DNA of 64,000 nucleotides from Raineya sp. (lineage in GTDB: Bacteria; Bacteroidota; Bacteroidia; Cytophagales; Thermonemataceae), in assembly GCA_025454915.1 (NCBI GenBank), contig JALONN010000003.1:558001-622000 (forward strand), written 5' to 3'. Of this stretch, positions 53,660-62,546 are shown piece by piece (the first letter of the stretch is position 1; the number at the start of each line of letters is the position of its first letter). The notes beneath the pieces are model-generated. The model was not told the DNA's origin. It searched no databases and was given only the letters and a program-made list of their open reading frames with translations. The translations under genes were made by a program, and so were the position numbers.

Positions 53660-54874
53660 ATGCAGATTAAAAAATATGTCAAATATCTTATTTTTGTAAT
53701 TTTCATTTTATATGGCTTAAACTATGATGTGTTTGAGAAGAAATTCTTTTTTAATGAAATTTTATCTTTAGTAGGACTTGTTTTATTTTTTAAATATTCT
53801 TTAAAGAAAAAAGGTATCCTGATTATTCCTAAATCAGGAATTCTACGACTTATTTTTGTTTTTTGGACAGTTTGTATTTTTCATTTTATAATTTCAATAT
53901 TTACCAAAACCAATTGGTTTTTCTATTTCCGTAGTAGTGTTCTTTTTTATGCTTCTTTCGTATTTTTTATTGGTTTTTATTGGAAAGATGATTTTACAAC
54001 TTTTATAAAAAAAATAAGATTATTATTCACTATTATAATCTTTTCTCTTATACCAACTGCTCATCCTACACCTTTGGGCAGATTTATGGATAGATATTCA
54101 GCATCTATATTTTTTGCTTTTTTCTTTAAAAGAAACAATTTTATTATCTCTATTATCATTCTTATCTTGAACTTTTTATATGCATATTTCTATCAGTCAC
54201 TAACTGTTACACTTATTGGGATTATTTTATTCATTGTTGTTAATATCAGGTTTTATAATCATTTTAGATTTTTATTCATTTCAGGTTTAACTGCTTTTTT
54301 AGGTCTATTTCTTTATTTAACACCTTATTTTCCGTTATATAAAGAAGGTTCTACAGGGCATCATTTATTTGGGAATTTGCATTATGTATACCAGCATAAT
54401 CGTATTTTACAAGTAGATGTCAATTCTTCTTGGAGAATGGTTTTCTGGTATAGAATTGTAGTAGAAGAATTCCCTCAAAATATCGTAGGTTTAGGTTTTG
54501 GTACTCCTCTTTTACCTTACACTGAAGGCAAAAAAACTGCTGAAAGCATACATGATGACGAGCACGATGCTCATACAACAGGAAGTCATAATACTTTTAT
54601 TACTGTTTTTGTTCGTTTGGGTATTGTGTTTTTATTTATTATTTATTATTTATACACGATTATTTTGAAAAATTTTTACAGATATAAACAATACTACATT
54701 CAAAATAATGATATTATTTTCTTTATAGGATTTTTTGCTATTTCTATTATTGGTTTATTCAATCCAACACTTGAAACACCAACTTATGCGGGTTCTTATT
54801 GGTTTTTTTTGGGTTTGGTAGCAAAATCTATATTCCAAAGACATTTTCATCATGAAAATACTTCAAATTCATAA
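53660..54874 (+). CDS. O-antigen polymerase/ligase-like membrane protein (Wzy/WaaL)
   Basis: This 404-residue protein has about 11 helices. A large periplasmic loop (about 225-310) contains VDVNSSWRMVFWYRIVVEEFP...GLGFGTPLLPY and then HTTGSHNTFITVFVRLGIVFLF. The HN...G arrangement is typical of the Wzy_C/WaaL family. It may polymerise repeat units or ligate chains, and I cannot separate the two. Its last 23 bases overlap the GT4 gene. Confidence 0.82.
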   Translation: MQIKKYVKYLIFVIFILYGLNYDVFEKKFFFNEILSLVGLVLFFKYSLKKKGILIIPKSGILRLIFVFWTVCIFHFIISIFTKTNWFFYFRSSVLFYASFVFFIGFYWKDDFTTFIKKIRLLFTIIIFSLIPTAHPTPLGRFMDRYSASIFFAFFFKRNNFIISIIILILNFLYAYFYQSLTVTLIGIILFIVVNIRFYNHFRFLFISGLTAFLGLFLYLTPYFPLYKEGSTGHHLFGNLHYVYQHNRILQVDVNSSWRMVFWYRIVVEEFPQNIVGLGFGTPLLPYTEGKKTAESIHDDEHDAHTTGSHNTFITVFVRLGIVFLFIIYYLYTIILKNFYRYKQYYIQNNDIIFFIGFFAISIIGLFNPTLETPTYAGSYWFFLGLVAKSIFQRHFHHENTSNS

Positions 54875-56015
54875 TCAATACCTTCATAAAGGAGGTGAAG
54901 ATTCTACAGTTGCCAACGAGAAAGATCTTTTAATTTCATATGGAGAGCATGTAGAGCAGCTTTTTTTTGATAACAGCAAGATTAGTGGATTCGAAAAAGT
55001 AAAAATGCTATATAAAAGTATTTACAACAGAAATTCTTCTATTCTTCTAAGAGAAAAAATAAGCAGTTTCAAGCCTGATGTTATTCATACACATAATTTT
55101 TTTTATGTTGCATCTCCTTCTATTTTCTATGAAGCTAAACGTCAGCAAATACCTGTTGTTTCAACACTACACAATTTTAGACTTATTTGTTCAGGCTCAT
55201 TACTTTTGAGAGATGGCAAAACCTGTGAGTTATGTACAAAAGCTAAATTTCCGATAGCTGGTATCAAACATAAATGCTTTCAAGACTCTACTCTAAAAAC
55301 TGCTCAACTAACTTTTACAACTGGTATTCATAAGGTATTAGGAACGTGGAAAAATAAAATAGACAAGTTTATTACCTTTACTGAATTCACAAAACAGAAG
55401 TTATTAAAATCATCACTACAATTACCCTCAGAGAAATTAGTTATTAAACCTAATTTTGTTTCAGACATGGGTTTTGAACCATCAGGAAGCAGAAAAAACT
55501 ATTTTTTATATGTAGGGAGGCTTTCACAAGAAAAAGGAATAGAAGTAGTTTTAAAAGCTACAAATCATCATAAGTTTCCTTTAGAAATTATTGGAAGTGG
55601 GGATTTAGAGCCTATGGTCAAAGAATATGTGTCTTCAAACCCTCATATTACTTATCATGGGTTTCAAAACAAAGATTTTATTTTAGAAAAAATGAAAGCT
55701 GCAAAAGCATTGATAATCCCCTCTGTATGTTATGAAGGAATGCCTTTAGCTCTTTTAGAATGTTTCTCAACGGGAACTCCTGTAATTATTTCAGATATAG
55801 ACAACCTTAATGAAATGGTTACCAATCATCAAAACGGATTACATTTTAAAACAGGTGATGCAGAAGATTTGGCTATAAAAATAGCTTATTTTGAAAAAAA
55901 TGATTTCAAACATTTCTATGAAAATGCAAGAAATACATATTTAACAAAATATACTCCTGAAATTAATTACAAGATTTTGATGGAAATATATCAAAGTGTT
56001 ATCAAAAAACAATAG
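54852..56015 (+). CDS. Family 4 glycosyltransferase
   Basis: This 387-residue GT-B enzyme has an N-terminal HNQYLHKGGEDSTVANE lead. An acceptor-side HTHNFFYVASPSIFYEAKRQQIPVVSTLHNFR follows, with a four-Cys patch (CELCTKAKFPIAGIKHKC). The C-terminal donor domain has YVGRLSQEKGIEVVLKA and the E-x7-E motif in PSVCYEGMPLALLECFSTGTPVI. It is the last gene of the polysaccharide operon. Confidence 0.9.
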   Translation: MKILQIHNQYLHKGGEDSTVANEKDLLISYGEHVEQLFFDNSKISGFEKVKMLYKSIYNRNSSILLREKISSFKPDVIHTHNFFYVASPSIFYEAKRQQIPVVSTLHNFRLICSGSLLLRDGKTCELCTKAKFPIAGIKHKCFQDSTLKTAQLTFTTGIHKVLGTWKNKIDKFITFTEFTKQKLLKSSLQLPSEKLVIKPNFVSDMGFEPSGSRKNYFLYVGRLSQEKGIEVVLKATNHHKFPLEIIGSGDLEPMVKEYVSSNPHITYHGFQNKDFILEKMKAAKALIIPSVCYEGMPLALLECFSTGTPVIISDIDNLNEMVTNHQNGLHFKTGDAEDLAIKIAYFEKNDFKHFYENARNTYLTKYTPEINYKILMEIYQSVIKKQ

Positions 56016-56036
56016 ACTCCTTTTTAAGAGTCTATT
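56011..56036 (+). terminator. Hairpin at the end of the polysaccharide operon
   Basis: Perfect 9-base arms (56011-56019 and 56028-56036) begin at the GT4 stop codon. A T-rich loop is present, but no T run follows, so it may be a weak terminator. Confidence 0.45.
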
Positions 56037-56075
56037 GCAGATATAAGTTCTAGTAAAAAGTTGTTGTATTTACGA

Positions 56076-56480
56076 TTATTTAGGAATTTTCAACTCCATA
56101 CCTACCTTAATCAAATCAGGATTTGAGCCTATTACATCTTTATTAGCTTCATATATTTTCATATAATCAGCACCATTTCCTAATTGATTTTGAGCAATTG
56201 CCCAAAGTGTATCACCAGCTTTTACTGTATATGTATTTGCAGCTTCTTCAGCAGCTTTTACTTCATCTAAAACAGATATACCAGAAATGATTTTTGAAAT
56301 CCCTGAGACATTTTGTACTAATGCAAGAGCAGATTGTTTATCATCAGCAGACTGAACATCACCTCTCACCGTAACTTCTGTACCATTTACAAGAACTTCT
56401 AAATTCTGAATTTTTCCTGAAACAGCATCTTCTACTTGTTTTTTAAGGGCTTGTGCTGCCACATCGTTTAAGTCAAACAT
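56076..56480 (-). CDS. BON-LysM protein (Kbp/YgaU-like)
   Basis: This 134-residue protein has a BON domain (about 20-75, EVLVNGTEVTVRGDVQSADDKQSALALVQNVSGIS). A LysM domain follows (about 83-133, YTVKAGDTLWAIAQNQLGNGADYMKIYEANKDVI). The layout matches E. coli Kbp/YgaU, a cytoplasmic potassium-binding protein. There is no signal peptide, so a cytoplasmic role is more likely than peptidoglycan binding. Confidence 0.9.
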   Translation of the reverse strand: MFDLNDVAAQALKKQVEDAVSGKIQNLEVLVNGTEVTVRGDVQSADDKQSALALVQNVSGISKIISGISVLDEVKAAEEAANTYTVKAGDTLWAIAQNQLGNGADYMKIYEANKDVIGSNPDLIKVGMELKIPK

Positions 56481-56555
56481 AATGGTAAGGTTTTTAAAGT
56501 GAATAAATTTTCAGAAAAATACTTAAAAAAATTACATTTACAAACAGTTTCAAAC

Positions 56556-56774
56556 TTATTTTTTAGTAGTTTTTTTGGTTGTATTAGACTGTTTTTTGTT
56601 TTTTTCTTCTTGTTCTACTCTCAAATTTTTACGATAACCATATATGAATAAACATATAAGCATCATCATGAGTATCCAGTAATTATCTGCAAATTTTCCT
56701 TTCATAATTTCATATATTCCGATAATCAGAAAGCCCACAGAAGCTGAAAGAAGGCTAATATCTAAAAGTTTCAT
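56556..56774 (-). CDS. Small two-helix membrane protein
   Basis: This 72-residue protein has two hydrophobic helices (about 4-22 and 32-47) and a basic tail ending KKTTKK. No family is recognised. It starts 9 bases after the nuoL stop and is probably translated from the same transcript. Confidence 0.55.
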   Translation of the reverse strand: MKLLDISLLSASVGFLIIGIYEIMKGKFADNYWILMMMLICLFIYGYRKNLRVEQEEKNKKQSNTTKKTTKK

Positions 56775-56783
56775 TTTCTATAT

Positions 56784-58790
56784 TTAATTGAAATAGTGAA
56801 TTGTTAAAAATAATATGACAAATAAGACTATCATCACAAAGCCAAAATAAGCCTGTACATATTTTCCTTGTGATTGTCTGAAAATTTCTCCTAGAGATTT
56901 TCCAAACCATAAAACTACATGAATTAGTCCATCTATGATGGTTCTATCTATCCAAGTAATGATATGAGCTAAAACAACCTTCAATTTTGGTATAAAATTG
57001 ACAAAGCCATCTATTCGTTTTTCAATGGAAGTACTGACTTTTGCAAGAAACATAATTGGTTCTATCAGAATACTAACTCCCTCTAATTTTTGAGCCTGAT
57101 AGTTTTTATAAATTCCCTGAGCTATCATTCGAGATAACCTAAAAAATATAGTAGGAATGCCCCAAGATATTTTGAGTATCTGTGCTATTGCAACAGATGT
57201 TTTTTGCCAAAAGCCTAACAAAAGTCCTAAAATGGCTAATATAGAAGTGATTAGTGCCACTTCTATATGAGAAATCTGATTGGATTCTGATGTATTAGAT
57301 TGTAAGAGTTCCCATAACCAGCTTTTTTCAGCGACAAAAGGATTGACAGAAAAGAACACGCCCAATGCCCCTAAACTTAATAGAATCAAAGGGATTTTAA
57401 AGTTTAAAGGAATACTCTCAAACTCAACTGTCTGGTTTTTATCTTTTTCCAGTCTAAATTCTCCAAAAAATACCAGCATCCACTGACGAGCCATGTAAAA
57501 TGCCGTCAGAAAAGAAGCTAACAAGGGCAGAATTAAAAGAGTCCAACTAAGTATGCTGTTATGAATAGCATTATGCTGAAAAATATGTATAAAAATAGCA
57601 TCTTTAGATAAAAAGCCAGAAAAGAAGGGCAAGCCTGCCAGTGCCAGCATACAAAGAGTATAAACTATAAACAGGAAAGGCATTTTTTGTTTGAAACCAC
57701 CCATATAATGCATATCCTGAACATCAAAATGCCAGTGATATTGTTTTTCTATTTTGTGTAATTGATGAATCACAACTCCAGCACACAAAAAAAGCCCAGC
57801 TTTAAAAAAAGCATGTGTAAATAAATGCAACAGACTGGCTTCATAGCCTCCTACTCCTATTCCAAGTATCATCAAGCCCAATTGCGAAATAGTTGAATAT
57901 GCCAGTACTTTTTTAATATCTCTTTGAAATACAGCCCAGTAAGCTCCTAAAAACATACTAATTGCCCCAATAATTGCAATAAAGTTTTTGGTTTCTGGAG
58001 TCAGGAAAAATGACATTTTAGCCATCAGAAATACTCCTGCTGCAACCATTGTAGCAGCATGAATGAGAGCTGAAATTGGCGTAGGTCCCTCCATTGCATT
58101 GGGTAACCAAATATGCAATGGAAACTGTGCTGATTTTGCCATTGCACCTAAAAATAAACATATCCCAATCCATACATGCAAGGAATGTTGCTCTGTGGTA
58201 AATTTCAGGGTATATAATTCTGAAAATGAGACTGTTTTAAAGTTTGCAAAAATAAGTACCAAACCTATTAAAAAGCCAATATCTCCTACTCTATTCACTA
58301 AAAAAGCTTTTCGTGATGCCCAAACTGCCTCAGGGCGTTCCTGCCAAAAGCCTATCAGTAGATAAGACGTAAAACCCACTATTTCCCAAAAAACGTATGT
58401 TTGGAGTAAATTAGAAGATACTACCAAGGCTAGCATTGCAAAGGTAAACAGTTGTAGATAAGCAAAATACCTGCTTATGTTTTTTTCGTGAGCCATATAC
58501 ACACTCGAAAAAATACTCACCATCAATGCTACAAAAAGTACTAAAAGCAACATCAGACTCTCTAAATTCCTAATCTCAAAACCTAAACGTATTTTAGAAA
58601 AACTGACCCATTCAAAAACCTCATAAAATGGTTTGGGAAGGTATAAAAAGATATAACCTGCTGCTAGTAAACTTACTAAAAAGGAAATATGGCTTATCCA
58701 TGTCGCCCATTTTTGAGTTTTCTTCTGATTCAAGAAAAGAGTAAGAAATGTAAAAAAAGGTGTAAGTAATACAATCAGTAAAAAAGCCAT
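56784..58790 (-). CDS. nuoL: NADH-quinone oxidoreductase subunit L
   Basis: The start at 58790 gives 668 residues with about 16 helices. Marks are YVFWEIVGFTSYLLIGFW, FLVNRVGDIGFLIGL, PLHIWLPNAMEGPTPISALIHAATMVAAGVF, KVLAYSTISQLGLMILGIG and HAFFKAGLFLCAG. A long lateral helix region follows residue ~500, as in NuoL. The extra upstream residues MRICFQQV are left out because MAFLLIVLLTPF matches the family start. It stands alone, with only a small membrane gene downstream. Confidence 0.94.
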   Translation of the reverse strand: MAFLLIVLLTPFFTFLTLFLNQKKTQKWATWISHISFLVSLLAAGYIFLYLPKPFYEVFEWVSFSKIRLGFEIRNLESLMLLLVLFVALMVSIFSSVYMAHEKNISRYFAYLQLFTFAMLALVVSSNLLQTYVFWEIVGFTSYLLIGFWQERPEAVWASRKAFLVNRVGDIGFLIGLVLIFANFKTVSFSELYTLKFTTEQHSLHVWIGICLFLGAMAKSAQFPLHIWLPNAMEGPTPISALIHAATMVAAGVFLMAKMSFFLTPETKNFIAIIGAISMFLGAYWAVFQRDIKKVLAYSTISQLGLMILGIGVGGYEASLLHLFTHAFFKAGLFLCAGVVIHQLHKIEKQYHWHFDVQDMHYMGGFKQKMPFLFIVYTLCMLALAGLPFFSGFLSKDAIFIHIFQHNAIHNSILSWTLLILPLLASFLTAFYMARQWMLVFFGEFRLEKDKNQTVEFESIPLNFKIPLILLSLGALGVFFSVNPFVAEKSWLWELLQSNTSESNQISHIEVALITSILAILGLLLGFWQKTSVAIAQILKISWGIPTIFFRLSRMIAQGIYKNYQAQKLEGVSILIEPIMFLAKVSTSIEKRIDGFVNFIPKLKVVLAHIITWIDRTIIDGLIHVVLWFGKSLGEIFRQSQGKYVQAYFGFVMIVLFVILFLTIHYFN

Positions 58791-58849
58791 AACTTGTTGA
58801 AAGCAGATACGCAAAAATAATATTTTTTTATAAAATTTAGAACTTACTT

Positions 58850-59674
58850 TTAGACATACTTAGTTTTTATTGTTTTATATTTTTTTCCATTTAGTTTACC
58901 TCTACTTTCTGTTTCTATAATTTTATAGTTTTTGTCAAATGTAATGGTAATAGGACTCAGACCATTATGATAGATTTCTGCTTCAATCCTAGACACTTGT
59001 CTATTTTCATCCAAATACTCCACAAAAGATAATTGAGGTATTTTATTTTTTTTATTTAAGAATTTTCGACAATGCAAGGTGGGTTTTATCAAATCAGAAA
59101 ATAAACAATCAAATATTGTTGCTTCATTTTTCTCTGTACAATCTGTTGAGACACCTTTTACTATCTGGTTAAGGAATTCTTGATTATCAAGCAATTGATA
59201 TTTTTTTTGATTTAAGATAGCTTTAATATCTGTTACTATTTTTATTTCGTTTTTATCTAATAAATTTATTTTTCCATACTGAATATACTTTTTTCGATTA
59301 TTTATGACTTCATAAGTAGTTTCTAAATAGTAAATAGGTAAAAACCAGTTAACCCAAACTTGACAAATATGAAGTTCCTCTCCAGATTTTAAATATTCAT
59401 TGAAGTCCCAATCAACATTATTTTTATCTTTAACAATTAAGCCCTCATTTAAGTAAAATGTATAAATATTGGATATATCTCCCACATTAGTAATTTTAGG
59501 TTTATGAGGAGAATATGACTTTGCACGCCAATGTATTTTTATATTTTGCTCAAATTCTTGATGAATTTCTGACAAATATGTGTTTGTATGAAAAGTGTTT
59601 ATCTTCTCTATCAATTTTTTTCGCTTGTTTCGAAAATTTTCTTCAATAAATTCTATAATTTTATCTTTATCCAT
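58850..59674 (-). CDS. Hypothetical protein
   Basis: The start at 59674 gives 274 residues (MDKDKIIEF). The composition is Lys/Asn/Ile-rich with a helical start and a strand-rich remainder (SFVEYLDENRQVSRIEAEIYHNGL). No signal peptide, membrane helix or recognised motif is present. The sequence looks more AT-rich than its neighbours, which may mean recent arrival. It is transcribed alone, divergent from the MBL gene. Confidence 0.6.
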   Translation of the reverse strand: MDKDKIIEFIEENFRNKRKKLIEKINTFHTNTYLSEIHQEFEQNIKIHWRAKSYSPHKPKITNVGDISNIYTFYLNEGLIVKDKNNVDWDFNEYLKSGEELHICQVWVNWFLPIYYLETTYEVINNRKKYIQYGKINLLDKNEIKIVTDIKAILNQKKYQLLDNQEFLNQIVKGVSTDCTEKNEATIFDCLFSDLIKPTLHCRKFLNKKNKIPQLSFVEYLDENRQVSRIEAEIYHNGLSPITITFDKNYKIIETESRGKLNGKKYKTIKTKYV

Positions 59675-59766
59675 GTACATTAAACTTAAAATGTATTTGT
59701 TACTAAAATTAATGTATTTATCAAAATCAGCAAAATAATTTACCATTTACAACTTTTCACGCTGTT

Positions 59767-60756
59767 ATGCCCTATATACAAAATCCTGATTTAAAAACAT
59801 TTGCCCCTGAAGGCTGGAAAGGAACACCTCTTAACTCTCAAGACAGATTTGTCAATTTACATACACTCTTTAGATATTCATTTTTAGATGTTTTGAAATG
59901 GCAAACAACCATTAATCCCTATAAAACGGAGAAAAAAGCCTCTACTTGGAGATTAGAAGTAAAAAAGAACGAAGATTTTTTCAACAATCAGGTTAATTCC
60001 ATCACATGGCTTGGGCATGCCTCATTTTTGATGTGTTTAGGTGGTAAAAGGCTACTCATCGACCCTATTCTATACCCTTTACCCATGATGAAAAAGTTTT
60101 CGGAGTTACCTTGTAGCCCCGAAAAATTCAGAGATATTGATTATTTATTAATTTCCCATAACCACAGAGACCATGCTGATGAGCAGTCTATAAGGCTTAT
60201 CAGCAAACAAAACCCTCGTATGCAGGTTCTTACAGGATTAAAGAATGATGTTTTACTTACGCCTTGGCTCAACAAGCAACCCATACAAACAGCAGGCTGG
60301 TATCAGTTATTCAATGATACTGCCGATTTGAAAATCTACTACCTTCCTACTCGCCATTGGGCTATTCGGTACACATGGGATTTGAATAAAATGCTTTGGG
60401 GAGCTTTTGTTATTCAATATCAGGATGTTACAATTTATTTTGGTGGCGATAGTGGTTACGATGAGCATTTCAAAGAAGCTGCAAGTCTATTTCCTAACAT
60501 TGATTATGCAATTTTAGGAATTGGAGCCTATGAGCCTCGTTGGTTTATGAGACAGAGCCATACAGCCCCAGATGAAGCTGTGCAAGCCTTCCACGATTTG
60601 AAAGCCAAAACCATGATTCCTATGCACTATGGCACTTTCGATTTGGCAGATGAGCCTCTGCACAAACCTTTAGAAATTTTGAAAAATCTTGACGAACAAA
60701 ATAAAATTCAAGGAAATTTAAAAGTATTGAATGTTGGGGAAGCTTTTGTTTTATAA
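59767..60756 (+). CDS. Metallo-beta-lactamase-fold hydrolase, NAPE-PLD/UlaG-like
   Basis: This 329-residue protein has the metal site HNHRDHAD, preceded by ITWLGHASFLM. Further ligands lie in PTRHWAIRYTWD, FGGDSGYDEHF and PMHYGTFDLADEPLH. The layout matches the MBL group that includes N-acyl-phosphatidylethanolamine phospholipase D and UlaG. A lipid or sugar-lactone substrate is possible but cannot be fixed here. No signal peptide is present. Confidence 0.88.
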   Translation: MPYIQNPDLKTFAPEGWKGTPLNSQDRFVNLHTLFRYSFLDVLKWQTTINPYKTEKKASTWRLEVKKNEDFFNNQVNSITWLGHASFLMCLGGKRLLIDPILYPLPMMKKFSELPCSPEKFRDIDYLLISHNHRDHADEQSIRLISKQNPRMQVLTGLKNDVLLTPWLNKQPIQTAGWYQLFNDTADLKIYYLPTRHWAIRYTWDLNKMLWGAFVIQYQDVTIYFGGDSGYDEHFKEAASLFPNIDYAILGIGAYEPRWFMRQSHTAPDEAVQAFHDLKAKTMIPMHYGTFDLADEPLHKPLEILKNLDEQNKIQGNLKVLNVGEAFVL

Positions 60757-60813
60757 TTCAAACAACACCATTTCTTTATTTTTATAATTATTTTTTCAAA
60801 ATATTATTTATTT

Positions 60814-60857
60814 TCGAAATAAATTTCGATAAAAATTTATTGTTTATCAATAAATTT
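60814..60857 (+). promoter_or_regulatory. Tandem palindromes upstream of the DUF2975/XRE pair
   Basis: TCGAAATAAATTTCGA at 60814-60829 is an almost perfect palindrome. A 10-base-arm inverted repeat (60833-60842 and 60848-60857) follows and overlaps the putative -33 box. These are good operator candidates for the XRE-type regulator encoded just downstream. Confidence 0.5.
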
Positions 60858-60869
60858 ATTTTATCTTTA
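60840..60869 (+). promoter_or_regulatory. Candidate promoter of the DUF2975/XRE operon
   Basis: TTG (60840-60842) and TATCTTTA (60862-60869) are 19 bases apart. The ATG is 26 bases past the -7-like box. The final base of the consensus is A rather than G. Confidence 0.45.
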
Positions 60870-60894
60870 CGATATAATTCTAAACTTTAAAATT

Positions 60895-61431
60895 ATGTCA
60901 TCAAAAACAGATTTAATCATCAAGGTATTGCATGTTGTTTCTTGGATTATCTTTGTAGGGCTTTGTATTGAAACAGGAGCTCTTACATTCAATTATGTTT
61001 ATAGTTTATTCAAGCCTATTGTTGCCAAACATTCGTATATGGGGCTTAATCTTGCAGAAATATACAGAGATAACCAGCCTTTATATACAGCTTTATTTAG
61101 CTTTGCTATCATTATTTCAGGGCTTAAGGCTTTTATATTTTACCTCATTATCGAAACTTTTTTAAAGCTCAATATGGTCAAGCCTTTTAGTGAAAAAATT
61201 GCTTCTTTAATTTCAAGAATGAGTTATCATGCATTTTCTGTAGGTATTTTGGGAATTATTGCCCACCAGTTTACCAAAAATTTTACTCATCGAGGGTATG
61301 ATGTGGATGTCATAGAAAAATATTGGAATGATAGTGCAGCATTTTTGATGATGGCGGCAATTCTTTTTATCATTGCTCAAATTTTCCAAAAAGGACTCGA
61401 GTTACAAACTGAAAATGAATTAACTGTTTAA
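60895..61431 (+). CDS. DUF2975 membrane protein
   Basis: This 178-residue protein has four predicted helices (about 14-32, 60-80, 105-125 and 145-165). DUF2975 proteins are nearly always encoded beside a YozG-type XRE regulator, as here. The role is unknown, and a membrane-bound partner that modulates the regulator is a reasonable hypothesis. The regulator starts 3 bases downstream. Confidence 0.85.
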   Translation: MSSKTDLIIKVLHVVSWIIFVGLCIETGALTFNYVYSLFKPIVAKHSYMGLNLAEIYRDNQPLYTALFSFAIIISGLKAFIFYLIIETFLKLNMVKPFSEKIASLISRMSYHAFSVGILGIIAHQFTKNFTHRGYDVDVIEKYWNDSAAFLMMAAILFIIAQIFQKGLELQTENELTV

Positions 61432-61434
61432 ACT

Positions 61435-61653
61435 ATGCCTATAATTGTGAATCTTGATGTGATGATGGCAAAACGCAAAATGTCATTGAATGAGCTTTCA
61501 GAAAAAGTAGATTTAACACTTGCCAATCTTTCCATTCTGAAAACAGGGAAAGCCAAAGCAGTTCGTTTTAGTACTCTTGAAGCAATTTGTAAAGCTTTAA
61601 ACTGTCAACCTGGTGATATTTTGGAGTATCAGGAAGAAGCCTCACAAACATAA
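61435..61653 (+). CDS. YozG-like XRE-family transcriptional regulator
   Basis: This 72-residue protein is essentially a single helix-turn-helix. It has LDVMMAKRKMSLNELSEKVDLTLANLSILKTGKAKAVRFSTLEAICKALNCQPGDIL. The start ATG lies 3 bases after the DUF2975 stop, indicating co-translation. It probably represses its own operon through the upstream palindromes. Confidence 0.92.
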   Translation: MPIIVNLDVMMAKRKMSLNELSEKVDLTLANLSILKTGKAKAVRFSTLEAICKALNCQPGDILEYQEEASQT

Positions 61654-61702
61654 TTGAGAAAATCAGACTGAAAAATTGAAAAATTCTATAAACATTTTTT
61701 CC

Positions 61703-61734
61703 AAAAGATAGTTTTAATAGTAAAACTATCTTTT
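61703..61734 (+). terminator. Perfect hairpin directly before the terC start
   Basis: Perfect 14-base arms (61703-61716 and 61721-61734) flank the loop ATAG and end in TTTT. The hairpin is 50 bases after the XRE stop and ends 4 bases before the terC ATG at 61739. It can act as the operon terminator and may also control terC. Confidence 0.75.
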
Positions 61735-61738
61735 ATAC

Positions 61739-62515
61739 ATGGAAGACTTACTAACTCTCGAAAATCTAATCAGTTTACTTACTCTTTCTGTTTTAGAAAT
61801 TGTATTAGGTATTGATAATGTCATTTTTATTTCGATACTGGCTGGAAAGCTACCCAAAAGTCAGGAAGCAAAAGCCCGAAACTGGGGACTTGTTTTGGCT
61901 GCCATTCTCCGATTAGCTTTATTGGGCTGTATCTCTTGGATTATCAAAATGGATAAAACTCTCCTATCACTCTGGGGACACAATTTGGATGGCAAAGATA
62001 TTATTTTGATTATAGGAGGGCTATTTCTGATGGCAAAAAGCACTTCGGAAATTCATGGGAAACTCGAAGCAGTTGAAATGGATGAACAAAAATCGTCCAA
62101 AGGCTCAGCTGTATTCACTTGGATTTTAGTTCAAATCGTACTGATTAATTTAGTATTCTCTTTCGATAGTATTCTGACAGCCATTGGTCTGGTAAAAGAA
62201 ATACCCATCATGGTGGCTTCTGTGGTCATTTCAACAGCTATCATGTTTATTTTTGCAAAATCTATTAATGATTTTATCAATCGTCATCCTACCTTCAAGA
62301 TTTTGGCATTGGCATTTTTAATTATGATAGGCTTTTTACTGATGGTAGAAGCTTTTGATGTACATGTTGATAAAGGCTATATTTACTTTGCTATGGCATT
62401 TGCCATTGTGATAGAAGCTGTTAATATGCGTTTGCGAAAAAAAACTACTCCCGTACAGTTACGCAATCAGCATCTACATGAAGAGCATGACCCAGCACAA
62501 ATCACTCATTCATAA
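61739..62515 (+). CDS. TerC-family integral membrane protein
   Basis: This 258-residue protein has about seven helices. The TerC motif is ISLLTLSVLEIVLGIDNVIFISILAGKLP, with conserved Asp in the membrane. It also has FTWILVQIVLINLVFSFDSILTAIGLV and a C-terminal GFLLMVEAFDVHVDKGYIYFAMAFA. Relatives such as Alx/MntP-associated TerC export manganese or support metalation of exported enzymes. No other ter genes are present. Confidence 0.92.
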   Translation: MEDLLTLENLISLLTLSVLEIVLGIDNVIFISILAGKLPKSQEAKARNWGLVLAAILRLALLGCISWIIKMDKTLLSLWGHNLDGKDIILIIGGLFLMAKSTSEIHGKLEAVEMDEQKSSKGSAVFTWILVQIVLINLVFSFDSILTAIGLVKEIPIMVASVVISTAIMFIFAKSINDFINRHPTFKILALAFLIMIGFLLMVEAFDVHVDKGYIYFAMAFAIVIEAVNMRLRKKTTPVQLRNQHLHEEHDPAQITHS

Positions 62516-62517
62516 AT

Positions 62518-62546
62518 AAAAAGCCAAGCTAAATGCTTGGCTTTTT
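62518..62546. terminator. Bidirectional terminator between terC and the lipid kinase
   Basis: Twelve-base arms (62518-62529 and 62535-62546) flank a 5-base loop, with T runs on both strands. The lipid kinase stop lies at its edge. Confidence 0.85.
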
